Positions 27,209 to 36,529 of a DNA stretch of 64,000 nucleotides are shown here, piece after piece; the first letter of the stretch is position 1, and each line of letters begins with the position of its first letter. The notes beneath the pieces were generated by a model that was not told the DNA's origin, ran no database searches, and saw only the letters and a program-made list of their open reading frames with translations. A program made the position numbers and the translations under genes. Where the stretch lies: contig NZ_QXNY01000003.1 of the NCBI RefSeq assembly GCF_003572205.1, positions 310,001 to 374,000 of the forward strand, in the 5' to 3' direction. Source of the DNA: Algihabitans albus (GTDB lineage Bacteria; Pseudomonadota; Alphaproteobacteria; Kiloniellales; DSM-21159).

Positions 27209-27240
27209 GCACCGTGCCGCCCTGTCAGGCGGCACGGTGC
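27209..27240 (-). promoter_or_regulatory. Perfect 13-bp stem-loop after the polyol binding-protein gene
   Basis: GCACCGTGCCGCC (27209-27221) pairs exactly with 27228-27240 around the loop CTGTCA. It lies 8 bases after the binding-protein stop and 55 bases before the permease start in the direction of transcription. No T-tract follows, so it is more likely a processing or stability element that raises binding-protein expression over permease. Confidence 0.65.
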
Positions 27241-27248
27241 GCGGGACC

Positions 27249-28691
27249 TCAACCCAGGCCAGCCTCGGCGAGCTGCCTGTCGACGCTGTCCGCCAGGCGG
27301 TCCAACCCCTCGTCGACCCCCATCTGACCGGCCACCATCTCCTGCAAGGCGGCCGCCCATTCGGTGGTGAGATCGAAGAACAGGGGTTGGGGCGTGAAGT
27401 AGATCTGAGCGCCCGGCGCCGAGGCTTCGTATTGAGTCACATAACCGGGATAGGAGCCCTCCATGCGCGCCCGGAACATCTCGTCCGACCAAACCGACTG
27501 ACGCACCGGGTTGACGAAATCCTTCTCGCGCGCGCCCACCAGTGCATGCTCGGCACCCGAGGCCCACTGCAGGAAGTACCAGGCAGCGTCCGGGTTCCTG
27601 GAGAAGGACGACATCGCGAGCGACCAGATCCAGACGTTGGGTGTCGGCACCTGCGCCGCCGGGTTGGCGGCAAAGGGCGCATACCCCAAGTTGCCGGCCT
27701 CGGCGTTGTCGCCGCCGTTCATGAAGAAGCCCAGGATGTCGGCGTCGTAGATCATGGCCGAGGCGCCGGCCCCCAGGTCGCTTCCGACCTGATACCAAGT
27801 GTAGGTCGACCAGTTCCTGGGCCCGCTGTCCTGGATCATCTGGACCCACTGAGCATGAAAGGCCTTGGATTCCGGGGTGTTCATCGCCGCCGAGAGCTGA
27901 CCCTCCGCGGAGACGCTGAGATCCTTTTGTCCGAAGTTGGCGTAGGCCGACAGGAAACCCGGATGGATCGTGGCCCAGGAGCGCGAGCCGCGTACGCCGA
28001 TGCCGTAAGCGCCATCGATGTCGCGGTTGAGCTTCGCCGCAGCCTCGGCCAGTTGATCCATGTTCTCCGGCGGAGTGACACCGGCTCGGTCGAACATCAC
28101 GCGGTTGTAGGAGAGGTTGTTCAGCTCGAAACCCCAGGGGATACACCACTGCTTGGCGCCCTCTCCTCCCAAGGCATCGCCGGGGCGTCCGCTCCAGGCC
28201 GTGGACGCTCGCAAACCGGGTAGCACGTCCTCCCAGGCGTAAGCCGGTGCGGTCTTCTCCGGATCCTGAATCCACTCGGCCAAGTCGGTGCACCAGCCGG
28301 CTGGGCCATAGGTCCAGGTCATGTAGGCGCCGGTCATGAAAGCGTCGTACTCGCTGGAGCGCGAGGCGAGCGCCGCCGTCACCTTGTCGAAGTAGACGTC
28401 CTCCGGGAACACATCGTAGGCGACCTCCATGCCGGTGAGGGACTTGAAGCTCTCCAGATTGGCGATCATCGCGTCAGTGTAGGGATGCTTGTTCAGCAGC
28501 AGCTTGACGCCACTGCCGCTGTGACGCTTCCAGTCGAAATCCTGCGCCAAAGCTTGCGTGGTGGCCTTGTTGATCAGAAGATCGGCCGTCGCCGCGGTCA
28601 CACCGAGCGCGGCGAGACCACGCAAAAGGCCTCGCCGGCTGACCCGTCCGCGGACGAAGGCATCCACAAGGTCTTTTTCTTTCTCGTACAT
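27249..28691 (-). CDS. ABC transporter extracellular solute-binding protein (family 1)
   Basis: The 480-residue protein has a twin-arginine-like signal (SRRGLLRG at about residues 18-25, then a hydrophobic stretch ending TQALAQ), so it may be exported folded by Tat. The mature part shows the two-lobe family 1 binding-protein pattern, with VAYDVFPEDVYFDKV and conserved tryptophans in the binding face. It delivers the substrate to the two permeases. It follows the SorC regulator by 12 bases. The substrate is probably a polyol such as glycerol or a tetritol, judged from the kinase and GlpD-like enzyme in the same operon. Confidence 0.88.
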   Translation of the reverse strand: MYEKEKDLVDAFVRGRVSRRGLLRGLAALGVTAATADLLINKATTQALAQDFDWKRHSGSGVKLLLNKHPYTDAMIANLESFKSLTGMEVAYDVFPEDVYFDKVTAALASRSSEYDAFMTGAYMTWTYGPAGWCTDLAEWIQDPEKTAPAYAWEDVLPGLRASTAWSGRPGDALGGEGAKQWCIPWGFELNNLSYNRVMFDRAGVTPPENMDQLAEAAAKLNRDIDGAYGIGVRGSRSWATIHPGFLSAYANFGQKDLSVSAEGQLSAAMNTPESKAFHAQWVQMIQDSGPRNWSTYTWYQVGSDLGAGASAMIYDADILGFFMNGGDNAEAGNLGYAPFAANPAAQVPTPNVWIWSLAMSSFSRNPDAAWYFLQWASGAEHALVGAREKDFVNPVRQSVWSDEMFRARMEGSYPGYVTQYEASAPGAQIYFTPQPLFFDLTTEWAAALQEMVAGQMGVDEGLDRLADSVDRQLAEAGLG

Positions 28692-28703
28692 CGTCTTTCC
28701 TCC

Positions 28704-29753
28704 CTAAGGGTCGTTTGCACCAGCGGTTTTTTTCCGCTTCTTCCGGTCGTCCTTGCCGCTGTCCCGCACCAATCGGTCCGCTGTCGCTTCGTCGGTGATC
28801 AGGCCAGTGAAGAGTCCGCTTGCGAGGGCGGCATTGAGCGCCGCGACCTTCTGCGCGCCTCCGGCAACTGCGTAGACCTCGCGTCCGCGCAGGGTTTCGA
28901 GATCCGGCGCCATGACCCGTCCGTCATAGGGCGTCGAGATCGAGCGGCCGTCAGAGTCCAGGAACTGCCCCAAGACTTCGGCACAAGCACCTTGCCGGCG
29001 CAGTTCGCGCAGGGAGGTCTCGGAATCGAAGACGTTGGCGTGTGCGACGCTGCCCGACATGTCGACGGCGCCGATGCCCAGGATACAGACCGTCGCCGCC
29101 TCGATCGTCTTCATGATCTCCACCAAGCCGGCCTGCGCCAACATGATGTTGCGGTCCTCCGGCGTGTTCACGAACATGGGCGCCGGCATCAAGTAGGCTT
29201 CGGCACCGGTCTTCTCGGCCAGGCGGTGGATCACGTCGTAGGGATTGGCCGCGAACTTGCGAGTCAGACCGCCCAGGATCGAAACGAAGCGAGCACCGCC
29301 AGCCTCATACAGCGGCATCATGTCGACCATCGAAGCCATGGTGCGGCCATGACCGACACCGATCACCTCGTGATCGCGACGTTCAAGCAAACCCATGAGA
29401 AAGGAAGCGCCGGCTAATCCGAGTGCGCGCAGCGGAATCGGTCCGGTTTCGCCGAGATCGGGAACGACCGTGCAGTTCGCGAGGCCGTAGCGTTGCGTCA
29501 GCGTGGTTTCCAGCGAAATGCAGGTCGAGACTTCGGCGTCGACGAACACCCGCACCAAACCATCCTTCGCGGCGCGGGCGATCATGCGATGAGCCCGCGT
29601 CGTAGGAATGCCGAAGCGAGCGGCAATGGCGCTTTGCGTCATACCGCCAGCGTAATGCAGCCAAGCCGCACGTGCCGCGAGATCGCTGTCCTCAACCGGC
29701 TCCCTGGCCGTTCTGGCCGCCTTGCGCAAAGACCCTTCCTCCCGCATCACCAT
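28704..29753 (-). CDS. SorC-family (EryD-like) transcriptional regulator
   Basis: This protein of about 349 residues has an N-terminal helix-turn-helix (MTQSAIAARFGIPTTRAHRM) and a SorC sugar-phosphate-binding domain containing VGHGRTMASMV and VSILGGLTRKFAANPYDV. The layout and wording resemble Brucella EryD, the erythritol repressor. ATG 29753 is chosen tentatively; a TTG at 29786 extends the frame by 11 residues, and neither has a convincing ribosome site. As the first gene of the transporter and kinase operon it is probably autoregulated and released by a phosphorylated intermediate. The 142-175 bp upstream are AT-rich and hold the promoter but no other gene. Confidence 0.83.
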   Translation of the reverse strand: MVMREEGSLRKAARTAREPVEDSDLAARAAWLHYAGGMTQSAIAARFGIPTTRAHRMIARAAKDGLVRVFVDAEVSTCISLETTLTQRYGLANCTVVPDLGETGPIPLRALGLAGASFLMGLLERRDHEVIGVGHGRTMASMVDMMPLYEAGGARFVSILGGLTRKFAANPYDVIHRLAEKTGAEAYLMPAPMFVNTPEDRNIMLAQAGLVEIMKTIEAATVCILGIGAVDMSGSVAHANVFDSETSLRELRRQGACAEVLGQFLDSDGRSISTPYDGRVMAPDLETLRGREVYAVAGGAQKVAALNAALASGLFTGLITDEATADRLVRDSGKDDRKKRKKTAGANDP

Positions 29754-29928
29754 ACGTTGTGGTGAATTATTTTTCGTTGAACGCAATTTTTTCCATGTTG
29801 CGCTTTGGTGTCAAGCGCCTCTCATGGATGCTCACGCTGGGTCACAGAGATAATCGACGACCGTCGAAGCCCAAGCCTTTGCAGAGCGGCCTCTTCGATC
29901 GGTCGGCCGATCTGCGCAGGCACTTCGC

Positions 29929-31407
29929 TCAGCGCTTTGGCAAGCTTGCGTGGTAAGCGGCGGCCTGGCGGCCGGAGAGCGAGTCCCAGGCCGCACGAGC
30001 AGCCGGGTCGGGCGCGACGGTGATGCCGCTGCGGCTCATGGTTTCGGCCGCCGCAGCGAAGTCGACGAACCAACCTAGTCCCACAGCTGCCGACATGGCG
30101 GCCCCCAAAGACGAGGCTTCGAGGCTCTCGCTCAGCACGATCGGCAGGCCGGTGGCATCGGCGATCATCTGAACCCAAAGGGCGCTGTTCGCTCCGCCGC
30201 CAACCGCCAGGATGCGCTCAGGCGCCAAACCGTCGTCCGCCATCGCCGCTACGCAGCGCGCGGTCTCCAGGGTCAGAGCCTCCAGCGAGGCCCGATAGAG
30301 ATGCCCGATTCCGTGACCGGCTCCGAGTCCGAGAAAGCCGGCTCGTGCCTTCGGATTCCAATGGGGGTCCATGACGCCGGACAGGTAAGGGCAAACGGTA
30401 ACGCCTTCCGATCCCACGGGAATCGCGGTGGCGGCCGCCTCCAGTCGCGCAAAGACGCCGGGGTCGTCGCGACCGCCCGCGAAGGTGTCGACGAACCAGT
30501 TGACGAAGAAGGCGCCGGCGCGTTGACAGCCCTCTAGAAAATACCCCTGGCCGGTGGGCGACGTCATGGTGCGCCAGGCGCAACCGATGCGGGGAGTCGG
30601 CGACCAGGCGCCGGTGATGATGGCAGTTCCGAGGTTGAGATAGACGATCCCGCGCCGGACGGCATCGACGCCGAGGCCGGCGCACTGGCCGTCTCCGCCC
30701 GCGGCGAAAACCGGGGTTCCGGGCAGCAGGCCCGTCTCGCGGGCCGCCGCAGGGTTGACAGCACCGATCCGACTGCCCGGCTGCGCCAGTGCGGCAAAGC
30801 GATTCTCGGACAGATCGAGCTGCGCCAAAACCGCTTCGGACCAGGTCTTGGCCTCGATGTCGAACAGGCCGAAGGGATCGGCGCTGGTCCAGCTCGCGGT
30901 CGGGCGCCCGGTCAGACGCCCGGTCAGAAACCCATGGACGTCGAGAATACCCGCAGCCTTCAAAGCCTCCGGCTCATGCCGGCGCAGCCAGCTCAAGCGG
31001 TAGACAACCGGCGTGATGTCCGGCGGCTTGCCGCTCGTCGCGTGCAAACGCTCGGCACCAAAGGCGGCTGTCAACAACGGGATCTCATCGATCGCCCGCT
31101 CGTCGAGCCAGACAATCGCGGGTCGGGTCGCCTTCAGATCCTCGTCGACAAAGGCGACGGTCTCACGCTGGTTTGAGATCGCCAAGCCGGCGATCCGAGC
31201 CGGTTCCACCGCAGACGTCAACTCATGCAAGGAGGTGCAGGCCGCGCGCCACCAGTCCTCGATATCCTGCTCTGCGAAACCGGGCGCAGGTGTCGCCATG
31301 GGAATTGGCGCACGCCCCTCTGCGACCGCCTCTCCGCCACGGGTCCAGGCGACCGCCTTGGTCGACTGTGTGGAGCTGTCGAGTCCGACAATCAGGTCGC
31401 CGCTCAT
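29929..31407 (-). CDS. FGGY-family carbohydrate kinase (xylulokinase-like)
   Basis: This 492-residue kinase has the N-terminal phosphate loop GLDSSTQSTK, the segment SNQRETVAFVDE, the catalytic aspartate in AAGGDGQCAGLG and the C-terminal AVGGGANSALWVQMIAD ATP-site stretch. It would phosphorylate a ketose or polyol. ATG 31407 overlaps the stop of the SorC gene by four bases. It forms a two-gene minus-strand operon with that regulator, divergent from the long transport operon, which contains a second and different FGGY kinase. The exact substrate is unknown. Confidence 0.84.
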   Translation of the reverse strand: MSGDLIVGLDSSTQSTKAVAWTRGGEAVAEGRAPIPMATPAPGFAEQDIEDWWRAACTSLHELTSAVEPARIAGLAISNQRETVAFVDEDLKATRPAIVWLDERAIDEIPLLTAAFGAERLHATSGKPPDITPVVYRLSWLRRHEPEALKAAGILDVHGFLTGRLTGRPTASWTSADPFGLFDIEAKTWSEAVLAQLDLSENRFAALAQPGSRIGAVNPAAARETGLLPGTPVFAAGGDGQCAGLGVDAVRRGIVYLNLGTAIITGAWSPTPRIGCAWRTMTSPTGQGYFLEGCQRAGAFFVNWFVDTFAGGRDDPGVFARLEAAATAIPVGSEGVTVCPYLSGVMDPHWNPKARAGFLGLGAGHGIGHLYRASLEALTLETARCVAAMADDGLAPERILAVGGGANSALWVQMIADATGLPIVLSESLEASSLGAAMSAAVGLGWFVDFAAAAETMSRSGITVAPDPAARAAWDSLSGRQAAAYHASLPKR

Positions 31408-32426
31408 GAGTCCTCGCCAAGAAGCCTTGCCGCCGTATCGGCGTCGGTCACCAGATGCGTCGCATAGCCACCAGCCAGAACCGCCCGGATCGCTTTGATC
31501 TTCGCGGCCCCGCCGGCAGCGCAAACCCGGATGGGAATCGCGGGAAGCTCCTCCAGTGTCATACCGATCTGCCGCCCGCTGAGCGGGCCATCCACCTCCC
31601 TGCCGTCGGCATCGAGGAAGCGACCGATCAGGATCGCCAAACTGCCTGCGGCGAGATAACTGTCAACGACGGAAGCCGGCAAGAAATCCGTGTCGGACCA
31701 GACTGTCTCCGGCCCCAGTTCACCGACACCGAAGACCGTGAGATCGGCCGCGCGCAATCGTTCGAAGTGACGCCGCAAGCCCGGCTCGGCCAGCAGCGCG
31801 TCGCAAATTTCTTTGTTGGTCACCACCGCAGGCGCATGAAAGTTCTGGCAGCGCGCCCCAAGCCGCCCGGCAAAAAGGGCCGTGCAAGCCTCGGGGGAGG
31901 ATGCGTCGTCTCCGAGCGAACTGCCAGAGACCTGAACGATCTTGGTATGGGACAAGGTCATCTGCGGCAGCGCTTGAGCCACCTCCAGCATGGTGCGGCC
32001 CCAGGCAACGCCAATCGTTCTGTCGTCGACCAGCCAGGGAGAGAGCATCTGCGCCGCAGCACGCCCGATACGTCGGCGCAGTCGCACCGCTTGCGCCTCC
32101 GGATCGCCGCACTCCGGTTCGGGCGGCGTGACACAGGCGCCGATCAGCCCGAACCGCTCCGCAAGTGCCTGACCTTGCTGCACTTTGCCCAGCAGATTGG
32201 GGCTCAGACTGATGGTCACGAGACCGCGTCGGCGCGCTTCCGCCAGATAGTTGGCGACCGAGGCACGCGAGACGCCGAGCGCGCCAGCAACCTCGTTTTG
32301 CGTCAGCGCCTCGCCGTAGTAGAGCCAGGCCGCCCAAGCCAGAGCATCGCCGCCGAACTCGGGTGGCGTCTCGATCGCCGGATCGCCGGAAGAGGTCGAG
32401 CGCAAGGTCATACAGTCCGTCACCAT
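31404..32426 (-). CDS. SorC-family transcriptional regulator
   Basis: This protein of about 340 residues has a helix-turn-helix at about residues 37-60 (LTQNEVAGALGVSRASVANYL) and a SorC-type effector domain with GVAWGRTMLEVA and the C-terminal CAAGGAAKIKAIRAVL. It probably senses a sugar phosphate. The start is uncertain: ATG 32426 is used; TTG 32438 and ATG 32411 are alternatives. It is divergent from the glycerol-1-phosphate-dehydrogenase-like gene, and the 91-bp gap contains two near-identical 11-bp motifs that may be its operators. Confidence 0.83.
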   Translation of the reverse strand: MVTDCMTLRSTSSGDPAIETPPEFGGDALAWAAWLYYGEALTQNEVAGALGVSRASVANYLAEARRRGLVTISLSPNLLGKVQQGQALAERFGLIGACVTPPEPECGDPEAQAVRLRRRIGRAAAQMLSPWLVDDRTIGVAWGRTMLEVAQALPQMTLSHTKIVQVSGSSLGDDASSPEACTALFAGRLGARCQNFHAPAVVTNKEICDALLAEPGLRRHFERLRAADLTVFGVGELGPETVWSDTDFLPASVVDSYLAAGSLAILIGRFLDADGREVDGPLSGRQIGMTLEELPAIPIRVCAAGGAAKIKAIRAVLAGGYATHLVTDADTAARLLGEDS

Positions 32427-32434
32427 GGCCATTG

Positions 32435-32504
32435 GCAAATGTCAAGCGCCACCGGAAATCGTCATTGACAGCCCTCGGGTCGCTCGGCATCGTGCAATTG
32501 TCAA
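32435..32504. promoter_or_regulatory. Pair of 11-bp direct repeats between divergent operons
   Basis: GCAAATGTCAA (32435-32445) and GCAATTGTCAA (32494-32504) differ at one base and are 59 bp apart. A partial CATTGACA sits between them at 32463-32470. The second copy ends at the AGGAGG ribosome site of the downstream gene. Binding of the adjacent SorC regulator to both could loop or block both promoters. Confidence 0.45.
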
Positions 32505-32517
32505 GGAGGATTAGAAT

Positions 32518-33894
32518 ATGTCGGCCGAAGCGCCGCAACCTATTAGAGCGGCTCCAAACAAAGCGGATCATCTGCAGCCCGCCGGCGGCTGGACCGCACT
32601 GATCGACGACTTCGTCGCGGGTCGCTGGATCAGTCCTCTGACCGGCCTGCCGGCGCCGCGTCCGGCCACTCAGTCCCTCGCCATTTCCGAGAGCTTGAAC
32701 GGATGCGAGGCCGAACTTGTCGGCGCCTTGGGGGTCGACGGCAGGCTGGCGGTCGTCGCGGACGAAAACACCTGGGAAGCCCTGGGCCGCCGCGTTGCCG
32801 TGGCACTCGGAGCCGACGACAGGGCGGTTGTCCTAGGTCCGAGGCCGCACGCCGACCTGCCGAGCGCCGAAGCTCTGAAGGACAAGTTGACGGAAGTCGA
32901 GCACGTCGTCGCCGTCGGGTCGGGTACGATCAACGATCTCTGCAAGTACGTGACCGCGCAGGACGGACGCAGCTGCTCGGTCTTTGCAACGGCGGCCTCG
33001 ATGGATGGCTACACCTCCTCCACCGCCTCGATGGCGCTACCCTCCGGATTGAAGATCTCCTTGCCGGCCCACGCGCCGAAGGGAGCTTTCTTTGACCTGG
33101 AGGTCATCGCGGCGGCGCCGCCGCGAATGGCGGCGGCAGGCTTCGGCGACTGCCTCTGTTCCTCCGTTGCCCGGATCGACTGGTGGATGTCCCATCGCCT
33201 GCTCGACAGCTTCTTCATGGAAGAGCCCTACCTCGTCGCGGCAGAGAACGACAAGGAGATGGCCGCTCGGGTCGAAGGCATAGGCCGCGGCGAGGTGGAG
33301 GCGGTCGGATATCTGGTCCGCGCCCTGGTTCTATCAGGACTGGGCGTTGCACTGACCAAGGTCTCGAATCACGGCTCAATGGGCGAGCATCAGATTTCCC
33401 ACTACATCGACTGCTTCGCAGGGAAGCGCCATCCCGGCACGCTGCACGGTCAGCAGGTCGGCGTCGCCAGCCTGACCATGGCGCGCATTCAGGCGGAGAT
33501 TCTATGTCGAGACAGGCCGCCGGAACTGGCGCCGACACGGATCGACGAATCTGACATGGCCCGACGCATGGGCCTCTCCATCGCAACCGAGTGCGCGCGG
33601 GAGTATCGCAAAAAGGCGCTCGACGCCGATGCTGTGGAGGCCTTCAATAGACGCTTGGCGGAGCTGTGGCCGAGCCTGCGCGCCGAATGTTTGGCAGTTT
33701 CCGTACCGGTCACGCAGATGAAGGCCGAGTTGGAGGCTGCCGGCGGCGCGACGACCGCCGCAGAGCTGGGCCTGGACCCCGCTTTCTATCGCGAGGCCGT
33801 GCGACATGCCCACGAAATGCGGAACCGCTTTTCCTTCGCGGATATCGCCTGCGATGCGGGTTTACTCGACGACTTGGCGGCGGCGGAAGGCTAG
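32518..33894 (+). CDS. sn-glycerol-1-phosphate dehydrogenase-like enzyme (AraM/EgsA family)
   Basis: This 458-residue metal-dependent dehydrogenase of the dehydroquinate-synthase-like fold has the nucleotide motif GSGTINDL (134-141) and likely metal ligands D211 (GFGDC), H291 (GEHQ) and H310 (GTLHGQQVG). The family reduces dihydroxyacetone phosphate to glycerol-1-phosphate. It is longer than archaeal EgsA (about 350) and B. subtilis AraM (394). In a catabolic operon it may oxidise a polyol phosphate rather than make lipid precursor. An AGGAGG site lies nine bases before the ATG. It is the first gene of an eleven-gene operon. Confidence 0.82.
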   Translation: MSAEAPQPIRAAPNKADHLQPAGGWTALIDDFVAGRWISPLTGLPAPRPATQSLAISESLNGCEAELVGALGVDGRLAVVADENTWEALGRRVAVALGADDRAVVLGPRPHADLPSAEALKDKLTEVEHVVAVGSGTINDLCKYVTAQDGRSCSVFATAASMDGYTSSTASMALPSGLKISLPAHAPKGAFFDLEVIAAAPPRMAAAGFGDCLCSSVARIDWWMSHRLLDSFFMEEPYLVAAENDKEMAARVEGIGRGEVEAVGYLVRALVLSGLGVALTKVSNHGSMGEHQISHYIDCFAGKRHPGTLHGQQVGVASLTMARIQAEILCRDRPPELAPTRIDESDMARRMGLSIATECAREYRKKALDADAVEAFNRRLAELWPSLRAECLAVSVPVTQMKAELEAAGGATTAAELGLDPAFYREAVRHAHEMRNRFSFADIACDAGLLDDLAAAEG

Positions 33895-33939
33895 GGCCAT
33901 GACAGAACGAAACGACCGAGACGCCGAAAGGATCATCTT

Positions 33940-34653
33940 ATGAAGAAGGCCGAGAGGGAGCTGCGGCGCGAGATCATTGCGCGCTGCAAGGAGATGAACG
34001 TGAACGGCATCAACCAGGGCACATCCGGCAACATTTCGGCCCGCTTCGAAGACCGGATGCTCGTCTCGCCTTCGGCAACGCCCTACGACGCCTTGGAGCC
34101 GGACATGATCGCCTCAATGGCGCTCGAAGATACTTCGGGCGCCTGGGAGGGACCGCTCAAACCCTCCACAGAGTGGCGCTTCCACCATGCGCTACTGCGA
34201 GAGCGAGACGACGCGCACGCGGTCGTGCATGCCCATCCGACCTACTGCACGACCCTGGCCATCGCCCGACGGGAGATTCCCGCCTGCCACTACATGATCG
34301 CCGCCTTCGGCGGCAATAACGTGCGCTGTGCGGGCTATGCTCGTTTCGGGACGGAGGAATTGTCCGCCATGGCGGTCGAAGCCATGCGCGACCGTACGGC
34401 TTGTCTACTGGCCAACCACGGCATGATCGCGATCGGAGACACCTTGGCAAAGGCGATGTGGCGAGCCGTCGAGTTGGAGACGATCGCGCGGCAATACTAC
34501 CTCAGCCTTCAGATGGAGCGTGGTGTCATCCTGACGGATCGAGAAGTCGACGAGACCATCGCCGCCTTCAAGGGTTACGGTCTGCAGGACGATGCGGAGC
34601 GCCCGAAGAGCAAGCGGCAGAGAAGCCAGGCGAAAAGCAAGACGGCCGCATGA
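33940..34653 (+). CDS. Class II aldolase (L-fuculose-1-phosphate aldolase family)
   Basis: The 237-residue protein keeps the zinc and catalytic residues of E. coli fuculose-1-phosphate aldolase at a constant offset of five: E78 (STEWRF), H97 and H99 (HAHP) and H160 (ANHGMI). GTSGNISAR binds phosphate. It would split a ketose-1-phosphate to dihydroxyacetone phosphate and an aldehyde. The lysine- and arginine-rich tail after residue 220 is unusual. It sits between the glycerol-1-phosphate-dehydrogenase-like gene and the ABC permeases, so its DHAP product could meet that dehydrogenase. Confidence 0.87.
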   Translation: MKKAERELRREIIARCKEMNVNGINQGTSGNISARFEDRMLVSPSATPYDALEPDMIASMALEDTSGAWEGPLKPSTEWRFHHALLRERDDAHAVVHAHPTYCTTLAIARREIPACHYMIAAFGGNNVRCAGYARFGTEELSAMAVEAMRDRTACLLANHGMIAIGDTLAKAMWRAVELETIARQYYLSLQMERGVILTDREVDETIAAFKGYGLQDDAERPKSKRQRSQAKSKTAA

Positions 34654-34666
34654 TGAGAAACGTCGC

Positions 34667-35611
34667 ATGAGCAGAAACGTGTCAGCCGCGACCGGGCAGC
34701 ACGCACTTCTTGTGCGCCACCCCGGCTGGCTGCGCCTTCTGCTGCGTCCCTTCTCCGGAGACACACCCTTTCCCTGGCTGGCACCGCTGATCGCGATGCT
34801 GCTGCTCTTCACGATCTATCCGCTGATCTACAATATCTGGCTGTCCTTCCACGAGTACGCGCCTTTCCGGCGGCAGCTTGAATTTGTCGGTCTCGATAAC
34901 TGGCGGACCCTATGGCAGGACACCCGCTTCTGGGGTTCGCTCGGCGTCACCTTCACCTACTTCTTCATCGTCCTGAGCGTTCAAGTGGCGCTGGGGATGG
35001 CGATCGCCCTGCTGCTCGACAGCGACGAACCGGGCTTTGGCCTGCTGCGGGCCTTGCTGACCCTGACACTCGTCGTTCCGCCAGCAATTACCGGCATGAT
35101 GTTTCTGCTCATGCAGGACCCCGAGTTCGGAGTCATCACCTACATCCTGGAGTCGATCGGCCTGCTCGATGGCACGAGGCCGATCCTCTCCACCAGCTCG
35201 ACCGCATTGATCGGGGTGATGCTGGCCGACATATGGCAGTGGACTCCCTTCATGGTGCTGATCTTCCTGGCCGGCTTGCGGTCGCTGCCGCCGGAGCCCT
35301 TCGAGGCGGCGATGCTCGACGGCGCGTCGCCCTTTCAGATCTTCCGCCGGATCACCTTGCCGCTGATGTCCAAGGTCATCGCGGTCGCCGTGCTGATCCG
35401 CGGCATCGATGTCTTCCGAATGTTCGACTACGTCTTCGTCATGACCTCGGGCGGGCCAGGGACGTCGACCTATGTCCTGAGCCTCTACGCCTGGCAACAG
35501 ACTTTCAGCTTCGTGAAGTGGGGCTATGGCGCGACCATCAGTCTGGTCAGCCTCACCATCATCCTCATTATCGCAAATCTCTTCATCAAGCTTGCGAAGG
35601 TGCGCTGGTGA
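34667..35611 (+). CDS. ABC transporter permease, MalF type
   Basis: This 314-residue inner-membrane protein has six predicted helices after a 45-residue cytoplasmic N-terminus, and the canonical EAA loop PFEAAMLDGASPFQIFRRI. ATG 34667 follows the aldolase stop by 14 bases; a longer in-frame reading to 34592 overlaps the aldolase gene and adds basic, unrelated residues. It forms the importer channel with the next gene, with which it overlaps by four bases. Confidence 0.86.
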   Translation: MSRNVSAATGQHALLVRHPGWLRLLLRPFSGDTPFPWLAPLIAMLLLFTIYPLIYNIWLSFHEYAPFRRQLEFVGLDNWRTLWQDTRFWGSLGVTFTYFFIVLSVQVALGMAIALLLDSDEPGFGLLRALLTLTLVVPPAITGMMFLLMQDPEFGVITYILESIGLLDGTRPILSTSSTALIGVMLADIWQWTPFMVLIFLAGLRSLPPEPFEAAMLDGASPFQIFRRITLPLMSKVIAVAVLIRGIDVFRMFDYVFVMTSGGPGTSTYVLSLYAWQQTFSFVKWGYGATISLVSLTIILIIANLFIKLAKVRW

Positions 35612-36486
35612 TCGTTCAGTCGACATACCGCCGCCGCTGGCGGATCGCAGCCGCCTGGAGCGTAGTCGCGCTCTTCGTATTCCCGCTCTACTACTGGACG
35701 ACGACGGCTTTCAAGAATGCCCGGGATATCTTCGACAGACCGCCGACCGTCTGGCTTTTCGACCCGACCTTGAAGAACTTCGAAGAGGTCTTCGGCATCT
35801 CGTTGGGCTTCCTGCGCCAGCAGGAAGTTCTGCCGGGCGGTGGCAACTTCTACATGGCACCGCGCCTTTGGGACTCGATCGTGGTCGCGATCGGCTCGAC
35901 GATGCTCTCCGTCATGATCGCCACCTTCGCGGCCTATGCGCTCAGCCGCCTGGCTTTCCGTGGCCGTCACCTGTTCGTCAGCTGGGTGCTCTCGACTCGG
36001 ATGATGCCGCCGGTCGCCGTCGCGATCCCCCTGTTCTTCATCTACAAGGACGTCGGGCTGCTGGACAGCTACAGCGGCATCATCCTGATCCACGCTGTCA
36101 TGAACCTGCCTTTGGCGGTTCTGCTGATGAAGAGTTTCTTCGACGACATTCCCAAGGAGATCGACGAGAGCGCGATCATCGACGGCGCCTCCCGCTGGCT
36201 GATCTTCCGTCGCGTCATCTTGCCGATGGCGAAGGGCGGCATCGCCGCAACGGCCGTGCTCTGCTTCATTTTCTCCTGGACGGAGTTCGTCTTCGTCCTG
36301 ACCCTGACGCAGACGGGGCTGAAAACCGTGCCCGTCGTCTCTTCGAGCTTCGTCACCTCGACTGGGACGGCCTGGGGCAACATGGCCGCCCTCGGCGCCG
36401 CAGCCATGGTGCCCGCCTTCATCTTCATTCTTCTTGTTCAAAAACAACTGGTCCGCGGCCTGACCCTCGGCTCGTTGAAACAATAA
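35608..36486 (+). CDS. ABC transporter permease, MalG type
   Basis: This 292-residue inner-membrane protein has six predicted helices and the coupling loop IDESAIIDGASRWLIFRRVI. The GTG at 35608 overlaps the TGA of the MalF-type gene (GTGA), which supports both the start and translational coupling. The first periplasmic loop is somewhat long (about residues 35-85). The binding-protein gene follows after 44 bases. Confidence 0.88.
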   Translation: MIVQSTYRRRWRIAAAWSVVALFVFPLYYWTTTAFKNARDIFDRPPTVWLFDPTLKNFEEVFGISLGFLRQQEVLPGGGNFYMAPRLWDSIVVAIGSTMLSVMIATFAAYALSRLAFRGRHLFVSWVLSTRMMPPVAVAIPLFFIYKDVGLLDSYSGIILIHAVMNLPLAVLLMKSFFDDIPKEIDESAIIDGASRWLIFRRVILPMAKGGIAATAVLCFIFSWTEFVFVLTLTQTGLKTVPVVSSSFVTSTGTAWGNMAALGAAAMVPAFIFILLVQKQLVRGLTLGSLKQ

Positions 36487-36529
36487 TCGCCATGGGACAA
36501 TGGCACTCATCAACTGGGAGGAAACACCA

